NCBI RefSeq assembly: GCF_009827655.1
Contig: NZ_WTYV01000001.1
Span: 682,001-746,000, forward strand
DNA length: 64,000 bases
Source: Alteraurantiacibacter buctensis
Lineage (GTDB): Bacteria; Pseudomonadota; Alphaproteobacteria; Sphingomonadales; Sphingomonadaceae
Direction of reading: 5' to 3'
Below the pieces are notes generated by a model. It made no database searches, was not told where the DNA came from, and saw only the letters and a program-made list of their open reading frames with translations. Below, in pieces: positions 34,046 through 42,486 of the stretch (positions within the stretch are counted from its first letter, which is position 1; the number at the start of each line of letters is the position of its first letter). Position numbers and translations under genes: made by a program.

Positions 34046-35146
34046 ATGCGCACCCTGATCATCGCCGCCGCCCTGCTGGCTGGCACCGCCCTGCCCGCGC
34101 TTCATCCCGCGCGGGCGCAGGACATCGCAGCCGTGCTGGCGCAGATCGACGAACGCCTGCCAGGCACGCTGATCAACGATCCCACCAGCCTGGAATGGCG
34201 CACCCAGGGGCAACGGCTGCGCGTATCCAGCGTGGTCGATCCGGCCATTCCCGGCGGCGGGGCGGCGGTGCAGTACGAGGTGCGCCGGGCAGGCGCCAAC
34301 CCGTGGGATATGCAGGCCTATATCCCGCTCACGGCCGATATCGCGGCGGGCGAGACGGTCACCTATGGCTTCTGGGCGCGGACGACCAGTGAGGGCGGCC
34401 CGGGCCGGATCCTGGCCCGTGTGCAGCGCGATGCCGACCCGTGGCCCGGCTTTGGCGAGGCAACGTTCGACGTGGGGCCGGAGTGGCGCTGGTACGAGGC
34501 ATCGGCCATTGCCACCATCGCGGTGCCGCAGCGGCAGGCCTTCATCGCGCTGCAACTGGGCAGCCTGGCGCAGGTGGTGGAAGTGGGCCAGGCCTTCGTG
34601 GTCAAGGGCGCGGACCGGATCAACGGCAACGGCGCGCGGCCCCCGGTGGAACTGCCCCCGCAACTGGCCGGGCGCGGCACCCTTATCAACACGCCCTGGC
34701 TCGACGAATGGGTGCTGCAGGGACCGGACACCAGCCGCGCAGGCCGTGCCGAACCGCAGATCTGGCTGGGTCATGCAGTGCAGTTCACCAGTCCTGCCGC
34801 CAGCGCGCAAGCCTGGGACATCCAGGCCAATGTGCCGCTGACGCAGGCGCTGGCCGTGGGCGAGCAGATCGAGATTGCCGTTGCCGCCCGCACCGTCTCC
34901 GCCGCCACGGAGGACGGCAAGGCCCGCATCGGCGTGCGCGTGCAGCAGGCAGCCGCGCCCTACGAAGGCTTTGGCGAGGCGGTCCTGCCTGTCGGTCCCA
35001 ACTGGCAGCTTGTCAGGCTGCGCACCACGGTCACCCGCGAACTGGCGCAGGGCAACGGCGTGGTGGCACTGCACTTTGCGGGCGCGCAGCAGGTGGTGGA
35101 CGTGGGGCCGGTCTACGTGATCCGGCTGGCCCCGGCCGGCCAATGA
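34046..35146 (+). CDS. Secreted protein with two jelly-roll (CBM-like) modules
   Basis: A 366-aa exported protein (signal peptide MRTLIIAAALLAGTALPA, cleavage near ARA). Two repeats of about 150 residues share a pattern. Module 1 has LINDPTSLEWRTQG, NPWDMQAYIPLTADIAAGE and PWPGFGEATFDVGPEWRWYE. Module 2 has LINTPWLDEWVLQGPD, QAWDIQANVPLTQALAVGE and PYEGFGEAVLPVGPNWQLV. This is the look of CBM4/9-like beta-sandwiches. No catalytic motif is visible, so it is probably a carbohydrate-binding accessory protein. AGAGGAGG precedes ATG 34046. It lies between the cupin and GH27 genes. Confidence 0.8.
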   Translation: MRTLIIAAALLAGTALPALHPARAQDIAAVLAQIDERLPGTLINDPTSLEWRTQGQRLRVSSVVDPAIPGGGAAVQYEVRRAGANPWDMQAYIPLTADIAAGETVTYGFWARTTSEGGPGRILARVQRDADPWPGFGEATFDVGPEWRWYEASAIATIAVPQRQAFIALQLGSLAQVVEVGQAFVVKGADRINGNGARPPVELPPQLAGRGTLINTPWLDEWVLQGPDTSRAGRAEPQIWLGHAVQFTSPAASAQAWDIQANVPLTQALAVGEQIEIAVAARTVSAATEDGKARIGVRVQQAAAPYEGFGEAVLPVGPNWQLVRLRTTVTRELAQGNGVVALHFAGAQQVVDVGPVYVIRLAPAGQ

Positions 35147-35163
35147 CGAGGGGGAAAAAGGCG

Positions 35164-36399
35164 ATGACGACGAGGCTATTCGTGAAGGCTGCCCTTCTGG
35201 CAGGCGCCGCGCTGACGCTGCTGCCCCAGGCGGCGCTGGCGCAGAAGGTGGAGGGCCTGGCGCTGACCCCGCCGATGGGCTGGAACAGCTGGAACCACTA
35301 TGGCTGCAACATCGACGAGGCGCTGATCAGGCAGACCGCCGATGCGCTCGTCTCCAGCGGCCTGCGCGATGCGGGCTATGTCTATGTCACGCTGGACGAT
35401 TGCTGGCACGGCACGCGTGACGAACAGGGCAACATCCGCCCCGATCCAGACCGCTTCCCTTCCGGCATGGCGGCGCTGGGGGACTACATCCACGCGCGCG
35501 GCCTGAAGTTCGGCATCTATTCCGATGCCGGATCGATGACCTGCGCGGGTCGCCCCGGCAGCCAGGGCTACGAATTCCAGGACGCGCGCACCTGGGCAAG
35601 CTGGGGCGTGGACTATGTGAAGTACGACTGGTGCAACACCGGCGAAGGGGCCGACCGGCGCAACCCGCGCGAAGCCTACGCCACCATTTCCCGCGCGCTG
35701 GCGGCCAGCGGGCGGCCGATGGTGCTGTCCATCTGCGAGTGGGGTGACAACCAGCCGTGGCTGTGGGGCCGCGCGTCCGGCCACCTGTGGCGCACCACGG
35801 GGGATATCACCAATTGCTGGGACTGCGTGATCGGCCACGGCAACTGGCAGAGCCGGGGGATCCTGCCGATCCTCGACCAGCAGGAGGCGATCCGCGCCCA
35901 TTCCGGCCCGGACGGCTGGAACGATCCGGACATGATGGAAGTGGGCAACCTGCCCACGCTGGCGGAAAACCGCAGCCACTTTGCCCTGTGGGCCATGCTG
36001 TCCGCGCCGCTGATCCTGGGGACCGACGTACCCGCCATGCGGCCGGAGATTGCCGCCATCCTGACCAACCCGCGCCTGCTGGCGATCGACCAGGATGCGG
36101 ATGGCATCGCCGCCTTCCGCTGGATCCGCACGCCGGAGGTGGAGGTGTGGGCCAAGCCGCTGGCCGATGGTGACTGGGCGCTGGCCGTCCTCAACCGCTC
36201 GGGCCAGCCGCAGGCCTTTGCCATCGACTGGAGCCAGCAGTTGCAGGACGGCACCAACCAGCGCGACGGGCAGCTGGCCAGCACCACCTGGGCGATCGAA
36301 GATAGCTGGACCGGGCGCGCGGCGGGCACCACCGCGCAACCGCTCGACCTGCGGCTGGAGCCACGCGACACGGCGGTGTTCCGGCTGCGCCAGCGCTGA
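35164..36399 (+). CDS. GH27 alpha-galactosidase
   Basis: A 411-aa exported alpha-galactosidase (signal peptide MTTRLFVKAALLAGAALTLL ending at ALA). Family landmarks: LTPPMGWNSWNHYGCN, DDCWHGTRDEQG, nucleophile Asp155 in VDYVKYDWCN and acid/base Asp256 in GWNDPDMMEVGN. A small C-terminal beta domain ends VFRLRQR. ATG 35164 follows AGGGGGAAAAAGG; an ATG at 35143 overlapping the upstream stop is possible. It releases alpha-1,6-galactose from galactomannan, galactoglucomannan or xyloglucan side chains. Confidence 0.93.
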   Translation: MTTRLFVKAALLAGAALTLLPQAALAQKVEGLALTPPMGWNSWNHYGCNIDEALIRQTADALVSSGLRDAGYVYVTLDDCWHGTRDEQGNIRPDPDRFPSGMAALGDYIHARGLKFGIYSDAGSMTCAGRPGSQGYEFQDARTWASWGVDYVKYDWCNTGEGADRRNPREAYATISRALAASGRPMVLSICEWGDNQPWLWGRASGHLWRTTGDITNCWDCVIGHGNWQSRGILPILDQQEAIRAHSGPDGWNDPDMMEVGNLPTLAENRSHFALWAMLSAPLILGTDVPAMRPEIAAILTNPRLLAIDQDADGIAAFRWIRTPEVEVWAKPLADGDWALAVLNRSGQPQAFAIDWSQQLQDGTNQRDGQLASTTWAIEDSWTGRAAGTTAQPLDLRLEPRDTAVFRLRQR

Positions 36400-36409
36400 C
36401 GGGCGGGCG

Positions 36410-38080
36410 CTAATCCGCGCCGCTGACCGCGTAGGGGCCCACCACCAGCCCGGTGAACAGCCCGGCGTGGATGCTGGCGAGCGGCTCCACGTTGACCGGC
36501 CCGCCCAGGTCCTGCCAGGCGCCACGGCCCTGGCGATAGGATAGCCGCGCGGCTCCGCCGTCCAGCGCCAGCCGCAGGTCCACCGCCCCGCTGGCGGGCA
36601 GGGGGGCGCTGGCCACCAGTTCGCCGCTCTCGCTGTCCTCCGCCGCATCGCGCAGGCGGGCGACCACCTGCCGCCCGGCCCCGGTGCCTTCCACCCCCAG
36701 CGCCAGGAAGTGCGCCTCGTCCATGAAGGCAAGGAGACCGGCGTGGTCGCCGGCTTCCTGCGGCGCAAAGTCCACCCGCGTGCTGACCGTGGCGGCATGG
36801 TGGCGCACCCGGCGGCCAGTGAAGGCCAGGCGCCCAAGGCTGCCCGCGGCTGCTTCACCCGCCGCCACCCACAGTTCTCCGCCGGAGCGGTCCACGCCCC
36901 ACTGCTGCACCGCGCCGGGGCTGCGCAACCGGATCCATTCGGGGCTCAGCGGACCGGTGAAATCGTCACGCCAGCGGCTCCAGTCCGCCACCGGCCCGGC
37001 GGGCAGGTTGGGCCGGGCGTTGACCGGCGGCAGCGCCTGGCCGGGATCGAGGAAGCGTGGCCAGCCGTCCACCCAGCGCACCGGCAGCAGCCAGGTCTCC
37101 CGGCCCAGCAAGGTCGATTGCCCGGCAAAGGGCCGCGTGGCCAGGAACACGCCCCACCAGGTGCCATCATCCAGTTGCACAAGGTCGGCGTGCCCGGTCG
37201 CCTCCACCCGGTCGGGGCGGTTCGGGTCCATGTTCCGCTGGGTCAGGATCGGATTGACCGGGCCGGGCACATAGGGGCCGGTGACGGAGCGGCTGCGATA
37301 GATGGTCTGCGAATGCTGGTCGGCCGTGCCGCCCTCTGCCGCCAGCAGGTAGTACCAGCCATTTACCTTGTAGATGTGCGGCCCTTCGGCCCACACCGGC
37401 CTGGTGCTGAAGTCCACCCCGCCATCGACCAGCACGGTCCGTTCGCCCACCAGCCGCTGCGCAGCGGGATCGAACTGTTGCAGCCACAGGGCGCGGTGGC
37501 CATCGTATTGCGGCGGCCCGGGCGGGGCATCGTTGTAGACGATCCAGGCCTTTCCATCGTCATCGAAGAACAGCGACGGGTCGATCCCTTCGAACGGCAG
37601 CCACACCGGATCGCTCCACGGCCCCTCCGGCCGATCCGCGCTGATCACGAAGTTGCCCCGGCAATCGATGCAGGTGTTGAGGATCCAGAACTTGCCATCG
37701 TGATGGGTGATCGCGGGGGCAAAGAGACCGCGGTTGGTGCCCATCCCCCCGGTCTCGATCATCCCCGGCCGGTCGATCGCATGGCCCACCAGTTGCCAGT
37801 TCACCAGGTCACGGCTGTGGAAGATCGGCAGCCCCGGCCAGAAGCTGAAGGTGCTGGTGACCAGGTAGAAATCCTGCCCCACCCGCACGATCGACGGGTC
37901 AGGGTGGAACCCCGGCAGCACGGGATTGCGATAGCTTCCCTGTGGGGTCGGCAGCTCGGGGCTGTCGGCGCGGTAATCTACATAATCGAAGCGCGCGGTG
38001 GGGCCGGCGGCGGCGGGACTGGCAGAAACCAGCGTGGCGGCCAGTGCAGCTATCGATGCGGCAATTGTCCTCGATCCCAT
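36410..38080 (-). CDS. GH43 beta-xylosidase/arabinofuranosidase with C-terminal beta-sandwich
   Basis: A 556-aa exported GH43 enzyme (signal peptide MGSRTIAASIAALAATLVSA, then SPAAA). The five-bladed propeller has the inverting triad: base Asp61 (FHPDPSIVR), pKa modulator Asp167 (GIDPSLFFDDDG) and acid Glu232 (WAEGPHIYK). The C-terminal ~190 residues form a concanavalin A-like sandwich of the beta-xylosidase type. Likely action is on xylo-oligosaccharides or arabinosyl side chains. Transcribed away from xylX, with operator site 5 in the shared promoter region. Confidence 0.9.
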   Translation of the reverse strand: MGSRTIAASIAALAATLVSASPAAAGPTARFDYVDYRADSPELPTPQGSYRNPVLPGFHPDPSIVRVGQDFYLVTSTFSFWPGLPIFHSRDLVNWQLVGHAIDRPGMIETGGMGTNRGLFAPAITHHDGKFWILNTCIDCRGNFVISADRPEGPWSDPVWLPFEGIDPSLFFDDDGKAWIVYNDAPPGPPQYDGHRALWLQQFDPAAQRLVGERTVLVDGGVDFSTRPVWAEGPHIYKVNGWYYLLAAEGGTADQHSQTIYRSRSVTGPYVPGPVNPILTQRNMDPNRPDRVEATGHADLVQLDDGTWWGVFLATRPFAGQSTLLGRETWLLPVRWVDGWPRFLDPGQALPPVNARPNLPAGPVADWSRWRDDFTGPLSPEWIRLRSPGAVQQWGVDRSGGELWVAAGEAAAGSLGRLAFTGRRVRHHAATVSTRVDFAPQEAGDHAGLLAFMDEAHFLALGVEGTGAGRQVVARLRDAAEDSESGELVASAPLPASGAVDLRLALDGGAARLSYRQGRGAWQDLGGPVNVEPLASIHAGLFTGLVVGPYAVSGAD

Positions 38081-38143
38081 AAAATCCCTCTCTCTGGCGG
38101 TGCGGAAAGGGTTTGCCCCTTGCCCGCGTGATCTTGCCCGCCT

Positions 38144-38159
38144 ATGGTAGCGCTATCAA
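38144..38159. promoter_or_regulatory. Putative LacI-type operator (site 5)
   Basis: ATGGTAGCGCTATCAA matches 14 of 16 positions of the shared element. It lies 20 bases before the xylX-like start on the right and 63 bases before the GH43 start on the left, so it may control both divergent units. Confidence 0.7.
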
Positions 38160-38179
38160 TGGGGAGGACAAGAGCCACG

Positions 38180-39304
38180 ATGGCCGACAGTCTGATTTCA
38201 ATTCTGCCCGCGGATTACGCTGCGGGACACTTTCTCGGCCGCGCACAGGGACCGGATGGCCCCTGCGTCATCGCGATTCGCGGTGGCCGCCTGTTCGACC
38301 TGACGCAAGACGTGGCCACCAGCGCCGGGGCCGTGGCCCGCAAGGCCTTTGCCGGCGGCACGGATCTTGGCCCGGTGGAAGCCGGCCTGCCCGCCGGCTG
38401 GACACTGCTCTCCCCCATCGACCTGCAGTGCGTGAAGGCTGCCGGGGTTACCTTTGCCCTTTCCGCCATCGAGCGAGTGATCGAGGAACGCGCGCGCGGC
38501 GATGCGGCCAGGGCGGCGGAAATCCGACAGGGGCTGGAAGACAAGGTTGGCGCGGGCATCCGCGCGGTAGTGCCCGGCAGCGCCGAGGCGGCAGAGCTGA
38601 AGGCGGCGCTGATCGCCGAAGGCATGTGGTCGCAGTACCTGGAAGTGGCCATCGGGCCGGACGCGGAAATCTTCTCCAAGTCCCCCGTGCTCTCCACCGT
38701 TGGTGCCGGTGCCCCCATCGGCGTGCGCAGCGATTCGAGCTGGAACAACCCGGAACCCGAGGTGGTGCTGGTGTGCGATGCCCACGGCGAGATCGTGGGC
38801 GCGGCCTTGGGCAACGACGTGAACCTGCGCGACTTCGAGGGCCGCTCCGCGCTGCTCCTGTCCAAGGCCAAGGACAACACCGCCAGTTGCGCCATCGGCC
38901 CGTTCATCCGCCTGTTCGACGATGGTTTCGGCATCGATGACGTGCGCGTGGCCAATGTGGACCTGCTGATCCAGGGGCCGGAGGGCTACCGGCTGGAAGG
39001 CACCAATGACATGGGCCAGATCAGCCGCGATCCCACCGAACTGGTGCGCCAGTGCCTGTCGGAACACCACTACCCGGATGGCTTCGTGCTGTTCTGCGGC
39101 ACCCTGTTCGCGCCGGTTCAGGATCGTGATACGCCCGGCGCCGGGTTCACCCACAAGGTGGGCGACGTGGTCTCGATCAGCTCGCGCCGCATCGGACGGC
39201 TGACCAACACCGTCACCACATCGCGCGATGCCCCGGCCTGGACCATGGGCATCGCAGCATTCATCCGCAACCTGGCCGTGCGCGGCCTGGTTGACCGCAT
39301 CTAA
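38180..39304 (+). CDS. xylX: 2-keto-3-deoxy-D-xylonate dehydratase (FAH family), XylX-like
   Basis: A 374-aa fumarylacetoacetate hydrolase-fold protein starting MADSLISILPADYAAGHFLG. The metal-binding fold region includes EPEVVLVCDAHGEIVGAALGNDVNLRDFEG-type sequence (read from 38755 on) and SKSPVLSTVG. In the Weimberg pathway XylX dehydrates 2-keto-3-deoxy-xylonate to 2-oxoglutarate semialdehyde. Gene order X-A-B-C matches the Caulobacter crescentus xylose operon, which strongly supports this role. ATG 38180 follows GGGGAGGA; an upstream in-frame ATG at 38144 falls inside the operator and is unlikely. Confidence 0.88.
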   Translation: MADSLISILPADYAAGHFLGRAQGPDGPCVIAIRGGRLFDLTQDVATSAGAVARKAFAGGTDLGPVEAGLPAGWTLLSPIDLQCVKAAGVTFALSAIERVIEERARGDAARAAEIRQGLEDKVGAGIRAVVPGSAEAAELKAALIAEGMWSQYLEVAIGPDAEIFSKSPVLSTVGAGAPIGVRSDSSWNNPEPEVVLVCDAHGEIVGAALGNDVNLRDFEGRSALLLSKAKDNTASCAIGPFIRLFDDGFGIDDVRVANVDLLIQGPEGYRLEGTNDMGQISRDPTELVRQCLSEHHYPDGFVLFCGTLFAPVQDRDTPGAGFTHKVGDVVSISSRRIGRLTNTVTTSRDAPAWTMGIAAFIRNLAVRGLVDRI

Positions 39305-39315
39305 CAGGAAATCCC

Positions 39316-40755
39316 ATGACCAACCGAGTCCTGTCGCACTACATCGGCGGCGAATTCACCGGGGCCAGCGATGCGCTGGAAAGCCTCAACCCGTCCGACA
39401 CCAGCGACGTGGTGGCCCGCTTCCCCGACGGCACGGCGGCCGACGTGGCCATGGCCGTGGCGGCTGCCCAGGCGGCCCAGCCCGCCTGGGCCGATGCGTC
39501 GCCCGAAGTGCGCTCGGACCTGCTGGAAAAGATCGCCAGCGCCCTGTTCGCCCGCTCGGCCGAAATCGGCGAGCTGCTGGCGCGCGAGGAAGGAAAGCTG
39601 CGCGCCGAAGGCATCGGCGAGACGCTGCGCGCCGCGCGCATCTTCCGCTATTTTGCGGGTGAGGCGCTGCGCCGCCACGGCCTGACGCTGGAAAGCACCC
39701 GCCCGGGGCTGGATGTGGCCACCTATCGCGAGGCGCTGGGCGTGGTCGGCCTGATCACCCCGTGGAATTTCCCCATCGCCATTCCCGCGTGGAAGGCCGC
39801 CCCGGCACTGGCCTTCGGCAACGCCGTGGTGCTCAAGCCCGCCAACGTCACCCCGGCCATGGCGCACGTGCTGGCCGAGGTGATCCACGAAGCGGGCGTG
39901 CCCGCGGGCGTGTTCAACCTGGTGCTTGGCCGCGGTGACGTGGGCCGGGCGATCGTCGATCATCCCGATGTTACCGCCGTCAGCTTCACCGGCAGCCAGG
40001 GCGTTGGCGCTTCGGTGGGCATGGCCGCGATGAAGCGCGGCGCGCGCGTGCAGATGGAAATGGGCGGCAAGAACCCGCTGGTGGTGCTGAACGATGCCGA
40101 CCTGGCCAAGGCGGTGGCCATCGCGGCGGACGGCGGCTTCTTCCAGACCGGCCAGCGCTGCACCGCCAGCAGCAAGGTGATCGTGGAAGACGGCATCCAC
40201 GATGCCTTCGTGGCCGCCCTGGCCGAGAAGGCCGCCAGCCTGAAGGTCGGCGCCGCGCTGGACCCGGAAAGCCAGGTGGGCCCCGCCAGTAGCGAGAGCC
40301 AGTTCGAGCAGAACCTGAACTATGTCCGCATCGCCTGTGACGAGGGCGGCCGCCTGGCCGGCGGTGGTGACCGGGTTTCCGGCCCCACCCAGGGCTACTT
40401 CATGCAGCCCACCGTGATCGCCGACACCGCGCCCGAAATGCGCATCAACAATGAGGAAGTCTTCGGCCCGGTCGTCTCTACCGTCAGGGCGAAGAATTAC
40501 GAGGAGGCGCTGGCGCTGGCGAATGCCGGCAATTTCGGCCTGTCGTCGGGCATCGTCACGCAATCGCTGGCCAAGGCGCGGCATTTCCGCCGCAACGTCA
40601 AGGCTGGCATGGTCATGGTCAACCTTCCCACGGCCGGGGTTGATTATCACGTGCCGTTCGGCGGCACACGGGGGTCGAGCTATGGCCCGCGCGAACAGGG
40701 TTTCGCCGCGGTCGAGTTCTACACCCAGGTCAAGACTGTTTACACGGGGGATTGA
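39316..40755 (+). CDS. xylA: 2-oxoglutarate semialdehyde dehydrogenase, XylA-like
   Basis: A 479-aa NAD(P)-dependent aldehyde dehydrogenase. Active-site Cys282 (TGQRCTASSK) and Glu248 (QMEMGGKNP) are in place, with the cofactor motif VSFTGSQGVGASVG. It oxidises 2-oxoglutarate semialdehyde to 2-oxoglutarate in the last step of the Weimberg route. Eleven bases separate it from xylX. The name here means the Caulobacter dehydrogenase, not xylose isomerase. Confidence 0.9.
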   Translation: MTNRVLSHYIGGEFTGASDALESLNPSDTSDVVARFPDGTAADVAMAVAAAQAAQPAWADASPEVRSDLLEKIASALFARSAEIGELLAREEGKLRAEGIGETLRAARIFRYFAGEALRRHGLTLESTRPGLDVATYREALGVVGLITPWNFPIAIPAWKAAPALAFGNAVVLKPANVTPAMAHVLAEVIHEAGVPAGVFNLVLGRGDVGRAIVDHPDVTAVSFTGSQGVGASVGMAAMKRGARVQMEMGGKNPLVVLNDADLAKAVAIAADGGFFQTGQRCTASSKVIVEDGIHDAFVAALAEKAASLKVGAALDPESQVGPASSESQFEQNLNYVRIACDEGGRLAGGGDRVSGPTQGYFMQPTVIADTAPEMRINNEEVFGPVVSTVRAKNYEEALALANAGNFGLSSGIVTQSLAKARHFRRNVKAGMVMVNLPTAGVDYHVPFGGTRGSSYGPREQGFAAVEFYTQVKTVYTGD

Positions 40756-40761
40756 GGCCAG

Positions 40762-41547
40762 ATGGCTGATGGAGTGTTGCGGCCGGTAGCGCAGGGGGCA
40801 GTGTACCCCAGCCTTGCGGGCAAGAAGGTAATTGTCAGCGGCGGTGGCTCGGGCATCGGCGAGGGGATCGTCGAGGGCTTTGCGCGGCAGGGCGCGGCAG
40901 TGATGTTCGTGGACGTGGCCGACGAGCTGAGCGAGGCGCTGGTCGCCCGGCTGGCCGATGCCGCCATACCGCCGGTCTATGTCCGGTGCGATATCACCGA
41001 TTGCGCGGACTATGTCGCCAGGATCGAACAGATGATCGGCCAGCTTGGCGGGTGCGACGTGCTGGTCAACAATGCCGCCAACGATGACCGCCACAGCATC
41101 GAGGATGTAACGCCCGAATACTGGGACGAGCGCATGGGGGTGAACCTCAAGCACCAGTTCTTTGCCGCCAAGGCGGTAATCCCGGCGATGAAGGCTGCCG
41201 GCGGGGGGTCGATCATCAACCTGGGTTCGATCTCATGGCACCTGGGCCTGGAAGACCTGGCGATCTATCAGACCGCCAAGGCCGCGATCGAGGGCCTGAC
41301 CCGCAGCCTGGCGCGCGAGCTGGGGCGCGACAACATCCGCGTCAACGCCATCCTGCCGGGCAACGTGCAGACGCCGCGGCAGATGAAGTGGTATTCGCCC
41401 GAGGGCGAGGCCGAGATCGTCGCCGCGCAGTGCCTCGATGGACGCATCCAGCCGGCTGACATTGCCGCCATGGCCATGTTCCTGGCCAGCGACGATGCCC
41501 GCTTCTGCACCGCCCACAACTATTGGGTCGATGCCGGATGGCGCTGA
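40762..41547 (+). CDS. xylB: D-xylose 1-dehydrogenase (SDR), XylB-like
   Basis: A 261-aa short-chain dehydrogenase. Cofactor motif SGGGSGIGEGI, then NNAANDDR, the Ser156/Ser158 region (GSISWH), and the Tyr169-x3-Lys173 pair (IYQTAKAA). The C-terminal segment TPRQMKWYSPEGEAEIVAAQ is characteristic of Caulobacter-type xylose dehydrogenase. It oxidises D-xylose to D-xylono-lactone with NAD. The next gene starts inside its end with a 10-base overlap. L-arabinose could be a side substrate. Confidence 0.9.
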   Translation: MADGVLRPVAQGAVYPSLAGKKVIVSGGGSGIGEGIVEGFARQGAAVMFVDVADELSEALVARLADAAIPPVYVRCDITDCADYVARIEQMIGQLGGCDVLVNNAANDDRHSIEDVTPEYWDERMGVNLKHQFFAAKAVIPAMKAAGGGSIINLGSISWHLGLEDLAIYQTAKAAIEGLTRSLARELGRDNIRVNAILPGNVQTPRQMKWYSPEGEAEIVAAQCLDGRIQPADIAAMAMFLASDDARFCTAHNYWVDAGWR

Positions 41548-42419
41548 CCGTGCCCGTCGCCCGCGTGCTGGATGCCGGCTTCAAGCTGGGTGAGGGCGCG
41601 TGCTGGGACGCGCAGCGGCAGGTGGTCTGGTTCGTCGATATCAAGCGCCACTACCTGTGGGTGCACGATCCCGCCACCGGCAGCAATTCGCGGGCCGAGG
41701 CACCGGGCCAGATCGGCTGGGCGCTGCCGGCGGAAGGCGGCCTGCTGCTGTGCGGCCTGCAGGATGGGCTCTACACCTTCGATCCCGAGGCGCAGGCCTT
41801 CAGCAAGCTGATGGATGTGCCGGGCGAGCCCGCGCACAACCGCCTCAACGATGCCTGCACCGATCCCTGGGGCCGCGTATGGTTCGGATCGATGGACGAT
41901 GCGGAAGCGGAGGCTTCCGGCCGGTTCTATGTGTTCGATCGCGGTGCGATAACGCCCGCTGGGCCCACCGGCATCTCGATCACCAATGGACCCGCCGTCA
42001 GCCCGCAGGGTGACCGGATCTATTTCACCGATACCGTGGGCCAGAAGATCATGGTGGCGGACCTCTCGCCCGCAGGCGTGGGTGAGGCGCGCGAGTTCGT
42101 GAACACCGGCGCGATCTGGCCCGGCGCCTATCCCGACGGGCCGGTGGTGGATGCCGAGGGCCATGTGTGGACCGCGATGTATTTCGGCAGCTGCGTGGCC
42201 CGTTTCAGCCCTGATGGCGTGCTGGAGGCCGAAGTCGAATTCGCCGCGCGCGATATCACCAAGATGTGCCTGGGTGGCGCTGATTTCCGCACGGCCTATG
42301 TCACCACGGCCACCAAGAACCTGGCCGAGGGAGAGGCGGAGCAGTTCCCCGATGCGGGGTGCCTGCTGGCCTTCGATGCCCCGGTGGCGGGTTTCGCCCA
42401 GGCCCGCGTAAAGCTGTAA
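41538..42419 (+). CDS. xylC: Xylonolactonase (SMP-30 family), XylC-like
   Basis: A 293-aa cytoplasmic six-bladed propeller of the SMP-30/regucalcin family. Metal-ligand landmarks: KLGEGACWD (Glu), HNRLNDACTDPWGRVWFGSM (Asn-Asp), and the Asp in YPDGPVVDAEGHVWTA. It hydrolyses xylono-lactone from the upstream dehydrogenase to xylonate. Start ATG 41538 overlaps the xylB end by 10 bases. It has no signal peptide, unlike the exported SMP-30-like protein at 18953. Confidence 0.9.
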   Translation: MALTVPVARVLDAGFKLGEGACWDAQRQVVWFVDIKRHYLWVHDPATGSNSRAEAPGQIGWALPAEGGLLLCGLQDGLYTFDPEAQAFSKLMDVPGEPAHNRLNDACTDPWGRVWFGSMDDAEAEASGRFYVFDRGAITPAGPTGISITNGPAVSPQGDRIYFTDTVGQKIMVADLSPAGVGEAREFVNTGAIWPGAYPDGPVVDAEGHVWTAMYFGSCVARFSPDGVLEAEVEFAARDITKMCLGGADFRTAYVTTATKNLAEGEAEQFPDAGCLLAFDAPVAGFAQARVKL

Positions 42420-42486
42420 CACTTGCCCTGCCGGAGGTGATGCTCCGTTAGAGGGCCGCCTCCCCGTTGAGAGAGGATTGGCCCCG

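Noticed and set aside
39301-41154. A 617-codon minus-strand frame
   Set aside because: Antisense to the XylA-like aldehyde dehydrogenase and XylB-like SDR, whose catalytic residues are intact. The composition (His/Arg/Gly/Ala) is that of a shadow.
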